NCBI RefSeq assembly: GCF_006542425.1
Contig: NZ_VFID01000001.1
Coordinates: 1 to 64,000 of the forward strand
DNA length: 64,000 bases
Origin: Pseudoxanthomonas sp. z9
GTDB taxonomy: Bacteria; Pseudomonadota; Gammaproteobacteria; Xanthomonadales; Xanthomonadaceae
Direction: 5' to 3'
The translations under genes and the position numbers were made by a program. Below, in pieces: positions 54,630 to 63,628 of this stretch (positions are counted from its first letter, which is position 1; each line of letters begins with the position of its first letter). A model generated the notes under the pieces. That model did no database searches, was not told the DNA's origin, and worked only from the letters and a program-made list of their open reading frames with translations.

Positions 54630-55975
54630 CACCGATCGAACTCCAGCCGCTGGCCGTTCGGCGTGCCGACCAGGTGTTCGCCGTTCCAGACCAGGCGGCC
54701 GTTGACCCAGGTCGCGCCGATGCGGGAGTGGAAGGTGGTGCCCTCGAAGGGCGACCAGCCGCACTTGGACAGCACGTCCTCGCGACGCACGGTGAACTCG
54801 GCGTCGTCCACCAGCACCAGATCCGCCCAGTAGCCTTCGCGCAGGAAGCCGCGCTCGTGCACGTCGAACAGTTGCGCCGGGGCGTGCGACACCTTCTGCA
54901 CGATCTCGGTCATCGTAGCGCGGCCCTCGTGGACCAGTTCCAGCGCCGCCACCAGCGCGTACTGCACCAGCGGCAGGCCAGACGGTGCCTGCGCGTAGGG
55001 TTTGGACTTCTCCTCCAGCGTGTGCGGGGCGTGGTCGGTCGCCAGCACGTCGATGACATCGTCAGCCAGCGCCTTGATCAGCGCCTCGCGATCACTGGCA
55101 TCCTTGATCGACGGGTTGCACTTGATGAAGTTGCCCAGCCGCGCGTAGTCGGCGCGGTCGAAGCGCAGGAAATGGATGCAGGTCTCGGCGGTGATGCGCT
55201 TGCGCTTGCCGGACGCGTCGATCAGGGGGCCGGGGGTGAACAGGGCCAGTTCGTCGGCGGTGGAGATGTGCAGCACGTGCAGGCGGGTATCGTGGCGGCG
55301 CGCCAGTTCCAGCGCCAGCCGGGTCGACTTGATGCAGGCTTCGCGGCTGCGGATGTCCGGGTGGTGCTCGGGACCGAGCGCGTCGCCGTAACGGGCCTGG
55401 AACGCCGCCATGTTGGCATCGATGGTCGGCGTGTCCTCGCAGTGGGTGATGATCGGGGTTGGCGCCTCGCGGAAGATGGCGTCCAGGGTCTCCGGGTTGT
55501 CCACCAGCATGTTGCCGGTCGAGGCGCCCATGAACACCTTGATGCCCGGCGCGGTCTTCGGATCGAGCGCGCGGATGGCTTCCAGGTTGTCGTTGCTGGC
55601 GCCCAGGTAGAAGCCGTAGTTGCCCCAGGCCCGGCCCGCCGCGCGCTGGTACTTGGCTTCCAGCGCGGCCGAATCGAGGGTCGGCGGCACCGTGTTGGGC
55701 ATGTCCATGAAACTGGTCAGCCCGCCGGCCACGGCGGCGGCCGACTCGGTGGCGATGTCGCCCTTGTGCGGCATGCCGGGTTCGCGGAAGTGGACCTGGT
55801 CGTCGATCATTCCCGGCAGCAGCCAGCGGCCGGCGGCGTCGACGACCTTTTCATCCGCCCCGGCGGACAGGCCGCTGCCGATGCGGGCGATGCGACCGTT
55901 CTCGATGCGCAGGTCGCCCTCGAATTCGCGGCCTTCGCTGGCCATCCGGGCATTGACGATGAGGGTGGAGGGCAT
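54629..55975 (-). CDS. pyrC: Dihydroorotase, with altered metal-site HxH
   Basis: 448-aa amidohydrolase making dihydroorotate. Carbamylatable lysine K146 (GIKVFMGAST), H178 (IITHCED), H236 (LHVLHIS) and catalytic D314 (LATDHAPHT) are present, but the N-terminal metal motif reads DDQVHFREPG, with Q60 in place of the first histidine of HxH. A DDQVHFREPG form occurs, as I recall, in Bacteroidetes-type dihydroorotases. So it may be a functional subtype with different metal use rather than a dead enzyme. It lies between yidD and the M23 gene in one operon. Confidence 0.87.
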   Translation of the reverse strand: MPSTLIVNARMASEGREFEGDLRIENGRIARIGSGLSAGADEKVVDAAGRWLLPGMIDDQVHFREPGMPHKGDIATESAAAVAGGLTSFMDMPNTVPPTLDSAALEAKYQRAAGRAWGNYGFYLGASNDNLEAIRALDPKTAPGIKVFMGASTGNMLVDNPETLDAIFREAPTPIITHCEDTPTIDANMAAFQARYGDALGPEHHPDIRSREACIKSTRLALELARRHDTRLHVLHISTADELALFTPGPLIDASGKRKRITAETCIHFLRFDRADYARLGNFIKCNPSIKDASDREALIKALADDVIDVLATDHAPHTLEEKSKPYAQAPSGLPLVQYALVAALELVHEGRATMTEIVQKVSHAPAQLFDVHERGFLREGYWADLVLVDDAEFTVRREDVLSKCGWSPFEGTTFHSRIGATWVNGRLVWNGEHLVGTPNGQRLEFDR

Positions 55976-56227
55976 TCAGTGCTTTCCTGTGCAGGGGGCG
56001 GAGGTTTCACCGGCGGGCGGCACCGGGTCGTGGCCGCCGGGATGCAGGGGATGGCAGCGGCCGATGCGGCGGGCGGCGAGCCAGCTGCCTTTCATCGGAC
56101 CGAACCGGGCGATCGCTTCCATCGCGTATTCCGAACACGATGGCACGAAACGGCAGCGCGGACCCAGCAGCGGGCTGATGAAGCGCTTGTATACCCGCAG
56201 GACAGCAATGAGTACCCGGCCGATCAT
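55976..56227 (-). CDS. yidD: Membrane protein insertion efficiency factor YidD
   Basis: 83-aa protein with the YidD signature: [28 protein letters not shown] then [24 protein letters not shown]. It helps YidC/Sec insert inner-membrane proteins. Usually found between rnpA and yidC; here it heads a yidD-dihydroorotase-M23 operon with its stop directly before the next start. Confidence 0.93.
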   Translation of the reverse strand: MIGRVLIAVLRVYKRFISPLLGPRCRFVPSCSEYAMEAIARFGPMKGSWLAARRIGRCHPLHPGGHDPVPPAGETSAPCTGKH

Positions 56228-56323
56228 GTCCGGATGATAACCGCGTTGGGTTGCCGCTGCCCGCCGGGTAGGCTATAAAGTCGCGCTTTCCCGATGCTCG
56301 GGAAGAACAAGGAAGCGCTGTTC

Positions 56324-57352
56324 GTGGCTGCTAAGAAACCTGCAAAGAAGGCCGCCAAGGCCGCCAAGAAAACCGCCAAGCCCGTCGCCAAGAAGCCTGT
56401 CGTGAAGAAGGCTGTCGCCAAGAAACCGGCCGCCAAGCCGGTGGCCAAGAAAGCGGCGCCCAAGCCCGTCGCCAAGAAAGCCGTGGCCAAGAAGCCGGCG
56501 GCCAAGAAGGCGGCGTCCAAGCCCGCGCCCGCCAAGGCAAAACCGGCCGCCAAGCCGGTGGCGAAGAAGGCCGTGGCCAAGAAGACCGCTCCCGTCGCAG
56601 CACCGAAGACCAAACCCGCACCGAAGCCAGCCCCCAAGCCGGCTCCGGCCAAGACTGCTCCCCCGAAGGCCCCCGCACCGCGCTCGACCGCTCCCGCCGC
56701 ACCCCGGCAGGAGGCCAAGCCCGCGCCGGCTCCGGTGGCCAAGGCTCCATCCCCCGCAAAGCCAGTGCCCGCACCGAAATCGACCAGCAAAACCGCCAAT
56801 TCCGCCCCCGTGACCAGCAAGCCTGCCATCGCTCCCCGTTCCACCGGCAAGGTGGCCGTGGCCGTGGCCGCCAAGCCGCAGGCTCCCGTCGTCCGGGAAA
56901 AATTCAAAGTGGTGCCCTACAAGACCGATGACGCCACCGGTCGCCCGATCGTTCCCCAAGGCTACAAGCCGGCCGTGGACGAGGAGTACATGAGTCCGCT
57001 CCAGCTCGAATATTTCCGCCAGCGCCTGCTGCAGTGGCGTGCGGACCTGGTCGAGGAATCCAAGCAGACCATCGAGAACCTGAAGGACGAGGTCCGCGAC
57101 ATCGGCGACGAAGCCGAGCGCGCCACCCGCGAAACCGAGAACTCGCTGGAACTGCGTACCCGCGATCGCTACCGCAAGCTGATCGGCAAGATCGACAGCA
57201 CGCTCAAGCGCGTGGACGCCGGCGACTACGGTTACTGCGTCGACACTGGCGAGGAAATCGGCCTGGAGCGCCTGGAGGCGCGCCTGACCGCCGAGCGCAC
57301 CATCGACGCGCAGGAGCGCTGGGAGCACATGCAGAAGCAGCAGGGCGACTGA
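56324..57352 (+). CDS. dksA: DksA-like RNA polymerase-binding factor with H1-like tail and no zinc finger
   Basis: About 342 aa. Residues 1-190 are Lys/Ala/Pro low complexity (KKPAAK, VAKKA units) like histone H1 or AlgP. Residues 191-342 are the DksA coiled-coil core ([38 protein letters not shown]). The zinc-finger positions read [10 protein letters not shown] (C305 only) and TIDAQERWE, so three of four cysteines are missing, as in Pseudomonas DksA2. GTG at 56324 has AAGGAAG eight bases before it; an ATG at 56294 is an alternative. Family role: ppGpp-dependent control of transcription initiation. Confidence 0.88.
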   Translation: MAAKKPAKKAAKAAKKTAKPVAKKPVVKKAVAKKPAAKPVAKKAAPKPVAKKAVAKKPAAKKAASKPAPAKAKPAAKPVAKKAVAKKTAPVAAPKTKPAPKPAPKPAPAKTAPPKAPAPRSTAPAAPRQEAKPAPAPVAKAPSPAKPVPAPKSTSKTANSAPVTSKPAIAPRSTGKVAVAVAAKPQAPVVREKFKVVPYKTDDATGRPIVPQGYKPAVDEEYMSPLQLEYFRQRLLQWRADLVEESKQTIENLKDEVRDIGDEAERATRETENSLELRTRDRYRKLIGKIDSTLKRVDAGDYGYCVDTGEEIGLERLEARLTAERTIDAQERWEHMQKQQGD

Positions 57353-57378
57353 TTCCGCGCCCGTCGTTGCCATCCCCG

Positions 57379-57408
57379 CGAACCCCGCCCAGGCGGGGTT
57401 CGCTTTTT
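57379..57408 (+). terminator. Rho-independent terminator after dksA
   Basis: Stem CGAACCCCGC / GCGGGGTTCG with a short loop, followed by CTTTTT, 27 bases after the dksA stop. Confidence 0.88.
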
Positions 57409-57432
57409 CCGCGACCCGCGACAGGAGGCGGC

Positions 57433-57882
57433 ATGGACCACGAACACTTCATGCGCGAGGCGATCGCGCTGGCCAGGGCCAACATCGCCGACGGAGGTCG
57501 TCCGTTCGGCGCGGTACTGGTGCGGGACGGCGAGATCGTAGCCCGCGCCGCCAACGGCATCCACCGCGATCACGATCCCACCGCGCACGCCGAACTGCTG
57601 GCCATCCGCCAGGCCGGCGCACGCTTGGGCACGCCGCGCCTGGACGGCTGCGTGATCTACGCCAGCGGCCACCCGTGTCCAATGTGCCTGGCCGCCATGC
57701 ACCTGTGCGGCATCGGCGAGGCGTGGTTCGCCTATTCGAACGAGGACGGCGCGCCCTACGGCCTGTCCACCGCCGCCGTGTACGCCGAGATGGCGCTGCC
57801 GCCGGATGCGCACGCCACCTTGCGGCTGGCACGGCTGCGGCCGGCCGGCGAGGACGGCCTGTACCGGGAATGGCAAACCTAG
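57433..57882 (+). CDS. Nucleoside/guanine deaminase (CMP/dCMP deaminase fold)
   Basis: 149-aa zinc deaminase. Zinc and catalytic motifs [11 protein letters not shown] and [14 protein letters not shown]; the N-terminus [25 protein letters not shown] and the [11 protein letters not shown] region resemble B. subtilis GuaD-type guanine deaminases more than TadA. The terminal YREWQT also fits. ATG follows AGGAGG. Substrate inferred, not proven. Confidence 0.82.
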   Translation: MDHEHFMREAIALARANIADGGRPFGAVLVRDGEIVARAANGIHRDHDPTAHAELLAIRQAGARLGTPRLDGCVIYASGHPCPMCLAAMHLCGIGEAWFAYSNEDGAPYGLSTAAVYAEMALPPDAHATLRLARLRPAGEDGLYREWQT

Positions 57883-58105
57883 CGCCGCGCCTGGTTCCGA
57901 CGCCAGCTTTTGACACACGGGTGGGGAAATCGCGGTGCCGCGGCATGACCCGCCGACGGACCGGATATTGCGATGCAACGTGCGCGGCCCCCGGCGTGTG
58001 CCTAGGCTGGCGCACGTACCCGACCGTATGCGCAGTGCCGGCCCGCCCCGGGGCGCTGACCGGAGGGGTCGAGTTTCCTTTCTCAGGACGATCGCCAGAC
58101 AGGGG

Positions 58106-58684
58106 ATGCCGGTGTCCGAACCATCGCCTTTCGCCCAGGGTTCCCCTCGCGTCGACGAGGGCAGCGACGGACGCGACGACCTGCTGAACACCATTTCGCT
58201 GCGCTATCGCGCGCCGCTGCGCGGCTTCTTCGCCAAGCGGGTCCGGGACGCCAGCGAGGTCGATGACCTGACCCAGGAAGTGTTCCTGCACCTGCTGCGG
58301 CGCGCCCGCGGCGGCGCCATCGAGCACGTCGAGCAGTACGTGTTCCAGGTGGCGGCCAATGTCCTGCGCGACTGGGCCCGCCGGCGCAAGGTCCGGGCAA
58401 TGGATGTCCAGGAGTCGTTCGACGAGGATCTTCACCAGCCCGCTACGGATATTTCGCCGGAGCGCGTCTTACTGGGGGAGGAGGCGGTCCGGGTGATGAC
58501 CGCCGTCCTGCGGAGCCTGCCCGAACGGACCCGCGACGTTTTCGTGCTGCGGACCATGGAAAAGCGCAAATACACTGAAATCTCGGTCATGCTGGGCATC
58601 TCCGTCCGGGCCGCCGAGAAACACATGGCCAAGGCGCTGGCCCGGTTGGGCGGCGCACTGGGCGGGATGCCGGAAGGCGCATGA
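58106..58684 (+). CDS. FecI-like ECF sigma factor
   Basis: 192-aa extracytoplasmic-function sigma factor. Region 2: LRGFFAKRVRDASEVDDLTQEVFLHLLRR; region 4: LRSLPERTRDVFVLRTMEKRKYTEISVMLGISVRAAEKHMAKAL. The next gene is a FecR-like regulator and the third a TonB receptor with an N-terminal STN domain, the complete FecI-FecR-FecA arrangement. An ATG at 58106 or a GTG at 58112 are plausible starts; the open frame continues to 57935 without domain content. Confidence 0.92.
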   Translation: MPVSEPSPFAQGSPRVDEGSDGRDDLLNTISLRYRAPLRGFFAKRVRDASEVDDLTQEVFLHLLRRARGGAIEHVEQYVFQVAANVLRDWARRRKVRAMDVQESFDEDLHQPATDISPERVLLGEEAVRVMTAVLRSLPERTRDVFVLRTMEKRKYTEISVMLGISVRAAEKHMAKALARLGGALGGMPEGA

Positions 58685-58727
58685 CCCCGCCGGACAGGAA
58701 CACAACAGAGGCTGACGAAACGCATTC

Positions 58728-59795
58728 ATGAACTCGCGGACTCCTCCAACGACCTGGGCGATGGATTTCGCGGCGGACAACGCCGACGAAGCGGCCGCGC
58801 GCTGGAGCGAGATCCTGCGCGACGCGCCCGACCAGCCGCGCCTGCGCGAGGGCTTCGACGCCTGGCATGCGCGGTCGCCGGAGAACGCGGCGGCCTGGCG
58901 GCGTATCCAGGCCGCGAACCACTGGGTACGCACGCTGTCGGATTCGCCGGAAATGCAGTCGCTGCGTCGCGAGACGCTGGCGCGCGTCGCCGAAGGCAGG
59001 CTGCGCTCCTCGCGGCGATGGCGGCGGCTTTCGATTGCCGCCTCGTTGCTGTTGCTGATCGGCGTGGGCGTCATCACGCTGAGGCCGGAAGCCACCCGCG
59101 GGTTGTTCTCCGGCGCGGGCGACACCCTGGCCGGCAATGTCTACCAGACCGGCGTGGGCCAGCGCAGCGTGGTGACGATGGACGACGGTTCGGTGGTGAC
59201 CCTCAACACCGACAGCCGGCTGTCGGTGCACTACCGCGGTGACGTCCGCGCGGTGACCCTGGAACGCGGGCAGGCCCTGTTCAAGGTCGCCAAGGATCGT
59301 TCGCGCCCGTTCGTGGTCACCGCGGATGGAAAACGGGTTACCGCGTTGGGCACCGAGTTCGACGTGCGGGTCGGGGAGCGCCTGTTCGAAGTCACCTTGC
59401 TGGAAGGCCGCGTGGGTGTCGCGCCGGCGCAGGGCGGGGCATCATCGCCGTCCAATGCCGCGACGCTGGCGGAATTGCATCCGGGGCAGCAGTTCGTCGC
59501 CACCGGCGGATCCCGGCCGGTAGTGCGGGTGGCCGACGTGGGGCGCGTGGTCAGCTGGCGCACCGGCCAGATCGTATTCGACAACGAGCGACTGGACGCC
59601 GCGATTGCCGAAGTGAACCGCTATTCGCGGAGAAAGGTGGTGCTGGGCGATCCACAGCTCGCTTCGCTGAAGATCAGCGGCGCATTCAACGCCGGTGACA
59701 CGCACACGTTCGTCGAGGCGTTGACGAGTTACTTTCCCATCCAGCGCGATCCGCGCGAAGACGAGCGCGTGGTGCTCGAATCGCGCTCCCGTTGA
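58728..59795 (+). CDS. FecR-like anti-sigma factor / signal transducer
   Basis: 355-aa inner-membrane protein. Cytoplasmic N-terminal DUF4880-like domain (ADEAAARWSEILRDAP, AAWRRIQAANHWV), one transmembrane helix (about 100-120, LSIAASLLLLIGVGVITL), then a periplasmic FecR domain (VVTMDDGSVVTLNTDSRL, VTADGKRVTALGTEFDVRV) and a C-terminal secretin/STN-contacting segment. It should hold the sigma factor and relay the receptor signal. Located 43 bases after the sigma factor gene. Confidence 0.93.
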   Translation: MNSRTPPTTWAMDFAADNADEAAARWSEILRDAPDQPRLREGFDAWHARSPENAAAWRRIQAANHWVRTLSDSPEMQSLRRETLARVAEGRLRSSRRWRRLSIAASLLLLIGVGVITLRPEATRGLFSGAGDTLAGNVYQTGVGQRSVVTMDDGSVVTLNTDSRLSVHYRGDVRAVTLERGQALFKVAKDRSRPFVVTADGKRVTALGTEFDVRVGERLFEVTLLEGRVGVAPAQGGASSPSNAATLAELHPGQQFVATGGSRPVVRVADVGRVVSWRTGQIVFDNERLDAAIAEVNRYSRRKVVLGDPQLASLKISGAFNAGDTHTFVEALTSYFPIQRDPREDERVVLESRSR

Positions 59796-60024
59796 GCGCA
59801 CGCACATCCCGTGCCTTGATGCGCTGCACGGGGATGATCCCGCACTGACGCAGGCGACTGCCTGACGATTCTTGTTGCGTCGCAAAACAGATCCCGTGGG
59901 TCCAGTATTCCGATCGTGATCTTTTTTTCAGGATCACGGTTCGGGTTTTGCGCGGGGGCGCGTCTGTATGGAAGTGCGCCGCCATCACGACGTGGCCGCG
60001 CGAAAAAAAAACCGGGGAGGAAGC
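59796..60024. promoter_or_regulatory. Promoter region of STN receptor with inverted repeat
   Basis: 229-base gap between the FecR-like and receptor genes. It has a lower-GC centre with inverted repeat CGTGATC (59915-59921) / GATCACG (59932-59938) spaced by a T-rich loop. This is where a sigma-factor-dependent promoter for the receptor would lie; no -35/-10 can be assigned with confidence. Confidence 0.5.
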
Positions 60025-63000
60025 ATGGGAGTTCGTTCGTCTCGATTCGCAAAGCAGGTGCTCAGGCCTTGTGCCCTGGTACTGGCGCTGTCGCCGATAC
60101 TCGCGGCGCAGGCGCGGGATGGCACGGATCCACCGGCGCGGTTCGAGATACCCCAGCAGACCCTCAGCGCGGCCCTGTCGGACTATGCGCGACAGAGTGG
60201 CAAACAACTGCTGTATTCACCCGAACTCGCGATCGGTAGAAGCGGGCGCGCGGTGGTCGGCAGCAAGGCGCCGACGCAGGCGCTGGAAGAACTGCTCGAG
60301 GGCACCGGACTGACCTATACCGTCAGCCCGTCGGGGGCCATCCTGATCAGGGATCCCGCGCAGGCCGCCCGCGAAGCGGCGGCGAAGAAGGACAAGCCCG
60401 GCGGGCCGCAGGGAAACGGACAGGAGGTCGCCGCCCTGCAGTCGGCGACGACCTCCGGGACCGTGGCCCAGCAGACTGCAAGCGAAGCCGCGACAAGAAC
60501 TGCTGAACCGCGCAACGAGACCACGCTGGATACCCTGGTGGTCACCGCGCAGAAGAAGGTGGAAAACATCCAGAAGGTTCCCATCGCCATCAGCGCATTC
60601 AGTGGCGACGACCTCAACGACCGCAAGATCGAGACCGGTGGCGACCTGGTCACCGCCACGCCCAACGTCACCTTCTCCAAGACCAACTTCGCCAGCTACA
60701 ACTTCCAGATCCGCGGCATCGGCACGCAGGCGCTGTCGGTGACCACGGATCCCGCGGTCGCGGTGAGCTTCAACAGCACGCCGATGATCCGCAACCGCCT
60801 GTTCGAGCAGGAATACCTGGACGTGGAGCGGGTGGAAGTGCTGCGCGGGCCGCAGGGCACGCTGTACGGACGCAACGCCACGGCCGGCGTGGTCAACATG
60901 ATCCCGAACCTGGCCGATCCGGAAGCCTTCGACGCCAGCACCAAGGTCGAGCTCGGCAACTATGACTCGCGCCGGGTCAACGCGATGGTCAACGTCCCGC
61001 TGAGCGAGACCTTCGCCTTCCGCGTGGCCGCGCAATACACCAAGCGTGACGGCTACGACCACAACACCGTAACCGGCAAGGACGTCAACGACCGCGATCT
61101 GATGACCACGCGCCTGTCGGCGACCATCCGGCCCAGTGATCGGTTCAGCGCCAGCCTGGCCTGGGAGCATTTCCAGGAAGACGACATGCGGGCGCGGACC
61201 GGCAAGCAGATCTGCCACAACGATCCGGGACCGGCCACGATTGGCGGCTACGAGCCGACCTTCGGCAATGCGCGCAACTACCTGAGCCAGTCCTGCAAAG
61301 ACGGCTCGCTTTACGGCAATGACGCATTCGGCGTGCCCAATGCCGCGAGCCTGCCCTACATCCTGGGCGCATCGCCGGTGAGCCTGGGCCTGCTGGTGGA
61401 CGAGAACGGATTCCCGATCGGCGGACTGCCGCTGCTTCCGCTCGGCGTGGATCCCTACGCCGGGTTGCGGCAATCGACCGACCTGCGCGAAATCGCCACG
61501 ACCTACGACCCCCGGTTCGAGGCGAAGAACGATGTCGTGCAGATCAACCTGGATTTCGGCCTGACCGATCAGCTGAGCCTGGTATCGCAGACGTTGTACA
61601 CGCGTGACCGGTACTACTCCACCCAGGACTATGGAAGATTCCAGTCCAATCCGATTTTCAACGACAGCGACACCGCCCTGCAGTTCCTGCCGGACTTCAC
61701 CCTGGGGCCGGCCTATGCGGCAACGCCGGGCGGGGTCTTCTGCGACCCGCAGCTGGGATGCTCGAACCGGTTGCTGAATGTCGACCTGGTCGATTCCTAC
61801 AGCACGCAGTGGTCGCAGGAGTTCCGCCTGCAATCGGCGTTCGACGGCAAGTTCAATTTCAGCGTGGGCGCCAACTACCTGGAATACGAGGTTGACGAAA
61901 GCTACTACGTATTCAGCAACATGTTCAGTGCGCTGGCGCAGTTGTTCTTCAACGGCAACGGTAGCGGCACGGCACCGGGGAGTTGTCCCGCGGGAACCGC
62001 GACGCGGTTCGATCCGAATCAGGGCATCGACGTGCCCTGCGTGTACATCGACCCCAATCCGCTGCGCTCCATCAATGGGCAGGGACACAATTACTTCCGT
62101 AGCCGCAACGTCGCCAAGACGCGGTCGGCGGCTATCTTCGGTGAAGGCTACTGGCAGTTGTCCGATACGCTGCGGCTGACCGCTGGTGTGCGCCTCACCC
62201 GGGATCGCAAGATCACCACGCCCTACGCGAGCCAGACGCTGCTGGGCGATTCCACCGTGGGCGGCAATTCGTCGCTGTTCGGCGGATACACCGGATATGG
62301 CTATCCCGCCGGCCCGGACATCCGGCAAACCTGGACCGAGCCGACCGGACGCCTGGTGCTGGATTGGTCGCCGGATCTGTCCTTCACCGACAGCACGCTG
62401 GTCTATGCGTCGGTATCGCGCGGCTACAAGGCCGGTGGCACCAATTCGCCAGGCGTGGGGGCCAATCCGGAGGCGCTCAGCTTCGAACAGCGCAACCCCG
62501 AGTTCCGGCCCGAATACGTCAACGCATTCGAGGTTGGCACCAAGAACGTGATGGCCGGCGGCCAGCTGATGTTCAACGCCACCGCGTTCTACAACGACTA
62601 CAAGGACTACCAGATCTCGCAGATCCAGGACCGCGCCACCCTCAACGAGAATTTCGATGCGCGCACCTGGGGCGCGGAGTTCGAACTGGTATGGAAGCCG
62701 ACCGACGCCTTCCAGATCAGCGGCAACGTGGGCCTGCTGCGCAGCCGTATCGGCGCCAACCAGTACTCGATCGACGTGATGGACCGGACCGCGGGAAATC
62801 CCGAATGGACTACCGTGCGCCCGTGGATGCAACTGGCATCGAACTGCATCGCGCCGACCGCTCTGGTATCGATGGCGCTGGAGAACTACTTCGCCGACCC
62901 GTTCAACCAGATGTACAGCAATGCAGGCTTCCTCAACAGCTTCTGCACCGTCAACTACTACACAGCGATGGGCGGGTTCACGGCGGATCGCGGTTTCAAT

Positions 63001-63456
63001 GGCGGCCCCGGGCCGTACGCCTATCTGTTGAATGGCGCCTATTACAACCCGGAAACCGACGCGCCCAACGGCGGTGCGGGCTTTGCCAAGAACGTCGGCG
63101 GCAACGAACTGCCGAACGCACCGCACATCACGGTCAGCCTGAGCCCGCAGTACACCTTCCTGCTGGCGGACAGCGAGCTGACCCTGCGCGCGGATCTCTA
63201 CTACCAGGGCAAGAGCTGGGCACGCATCTACCAGGACCGGATCGATCGGCTCAGGGAATGGGGCAACGTCAACCTGTCGCTGACCTGGTACAAGCCGGCC
63301 ACCGATCTGACCGTGCAGCTGTACGTAAAAAACGCGCTGGATGAGGAGGCCATCACCGGCACCTTCCTCAACAGCGACGACACCGGACTGACTTCCAATG
63401 TGTTCATCCAGGATCCCCGGATCATCGGATTGTCCATCCGCAAGGGATTCTTCTGA
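60025..63456 (+). CDS. TonB-dependent receptor with STN signalling domain
   Basis: 1143-aa outer-membrane receptor. Signal peptide (PCALVLALSPILAAQA), STN domain about 27-110 (FEIPQQTLSAALSDYARQSG, LTYTVSPSGAILI), linker, TonB box and plug (DTLVVTAQKKVENIQKVPIAI, FQIRGIGTQALSV, VLRGPQGTLYGRNATAGVVNM) and a long barrel ending RKGFF. Several paired cysteines (e.g. QICHNDPG...QSCKDG, SCPAGT...VPCVYI) suggest disulfide-held loops. It should signal through the FecR-like protein to the sigma factor. Ligand unknown. The ATG behind GGGGAGGA is preferred over an upstream frame start. Confidence 0.92.
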   Translation: MGVRSSRFAKQVLRPCALVLALSPILAAQARDGTDPPARFEIPQQTLSAALSDYARQSGKQLLYSPELAIGRSGRAVVGSKAPTQALEELLEGTGLTYTVSPSGAILIRDPAQAAREAAAKKDKPGGPQGNGQEVAALQSATTSGTVAQQTASEAATRTAEPRNETTLDTLVVTAQKKVENIQKVPIAISAFSGDDLNDRKIETGGDLVTATPNVTFSKTNFASYNFQIRGIGTQALSVTTDPAVAVSFNSTPMIRNRLFEQEYLDVERVEVLRGPQGTLYGRNATAGVVNMIPNLADPEAFDASTKVELGNYDSRRVNAMVNVPLSETFAFRVAAQYTKRDGYDHNTVTGKDVNDRDLMTTRLSATIRPSDRFSASLAWEHFQEDDMRARTGKQICHNDPGPATIGGYEPTFGNARNYLSQSCKDGSLYGNDAFGVPNAASLPYILGASPVSLGLLVDENGFPIGGLPLLPLGVDPYAGLRQSTDLREIATTYDPRFEAKNDVVQINLDFGLTDQLSLVSQTLYTRDRYYSTQDYGRFQSNPIFNDSDTALQFLPDFTLGPAYAATPGGVFCDPQLGCSNRLLNVDLVDSYSTQWSQEFRLQSAFDGKFNFSVGANYLEYEVDESYYVFSNMFSALAQLFFNGNGSGTAPGSCPAGTATRFDPNQGIDVPCVYIDPNPLRSINGQGHNYFRSRNVAKTRSAAIFGEGYWQLSDTLRLTAGVRLTRDRKITTPYASQTLLGDSTVGGNSSLFGGYTGYGYPAGPDIRQTWTEPTGRLVLDWSPDLSFTDSTLVYASVSRGYKAGGTNSPGVGANPEALSFEQRNPEFRPEYVNAFEVGTKNVMAGGQLMFNATAFYNDYKDYQISQIQDRATLNENFDARTWGAEFELVWKPTDAFQISGNVGLLRSRIGANQYSIDVMDRTAGNPEWTTVRPWMQLASNCIAPTALVSMALENYFADPFNQMYSNAGFLNSFCTVNYYTAMGGFTADRGFNGGPGPYAYLLNGAYYNPETDAPNGGAGFAKNVGGNELPNAPHITVSLSPQYTFLLADSELTLRADLYYQGKSWARIYQDRIDRLREWGNVNLSLTWYKPATDLTVQLYVKNALDEEAITGTFLNSDDTGLTSNVFIQDPRIIGLSIRKGFF

Positions 63457-63628
63457 ACCGGGGAGATGCCTGCACAGATCGATGTGGAACCAGACAACGC
63501 GAAGCAGCGTGCGCCGATGACGCCATCGTGCGTGCATCCGGCGACACGATGCACTTCGAACATGAAACATCCATTTGGGTGCGTCCGCATTCAAATACAC
63601 CAGCAACCCTCCATCGGAGAAAGGCACC

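Noticed and set aside
55780-55810. Dihydroorotase called a pseudo-enzyme
   Set aside because: Only one metal ligand is changed; the carbamate lysine, two histidines and catalytic aspartate remain, and no second copy is visible to take over.
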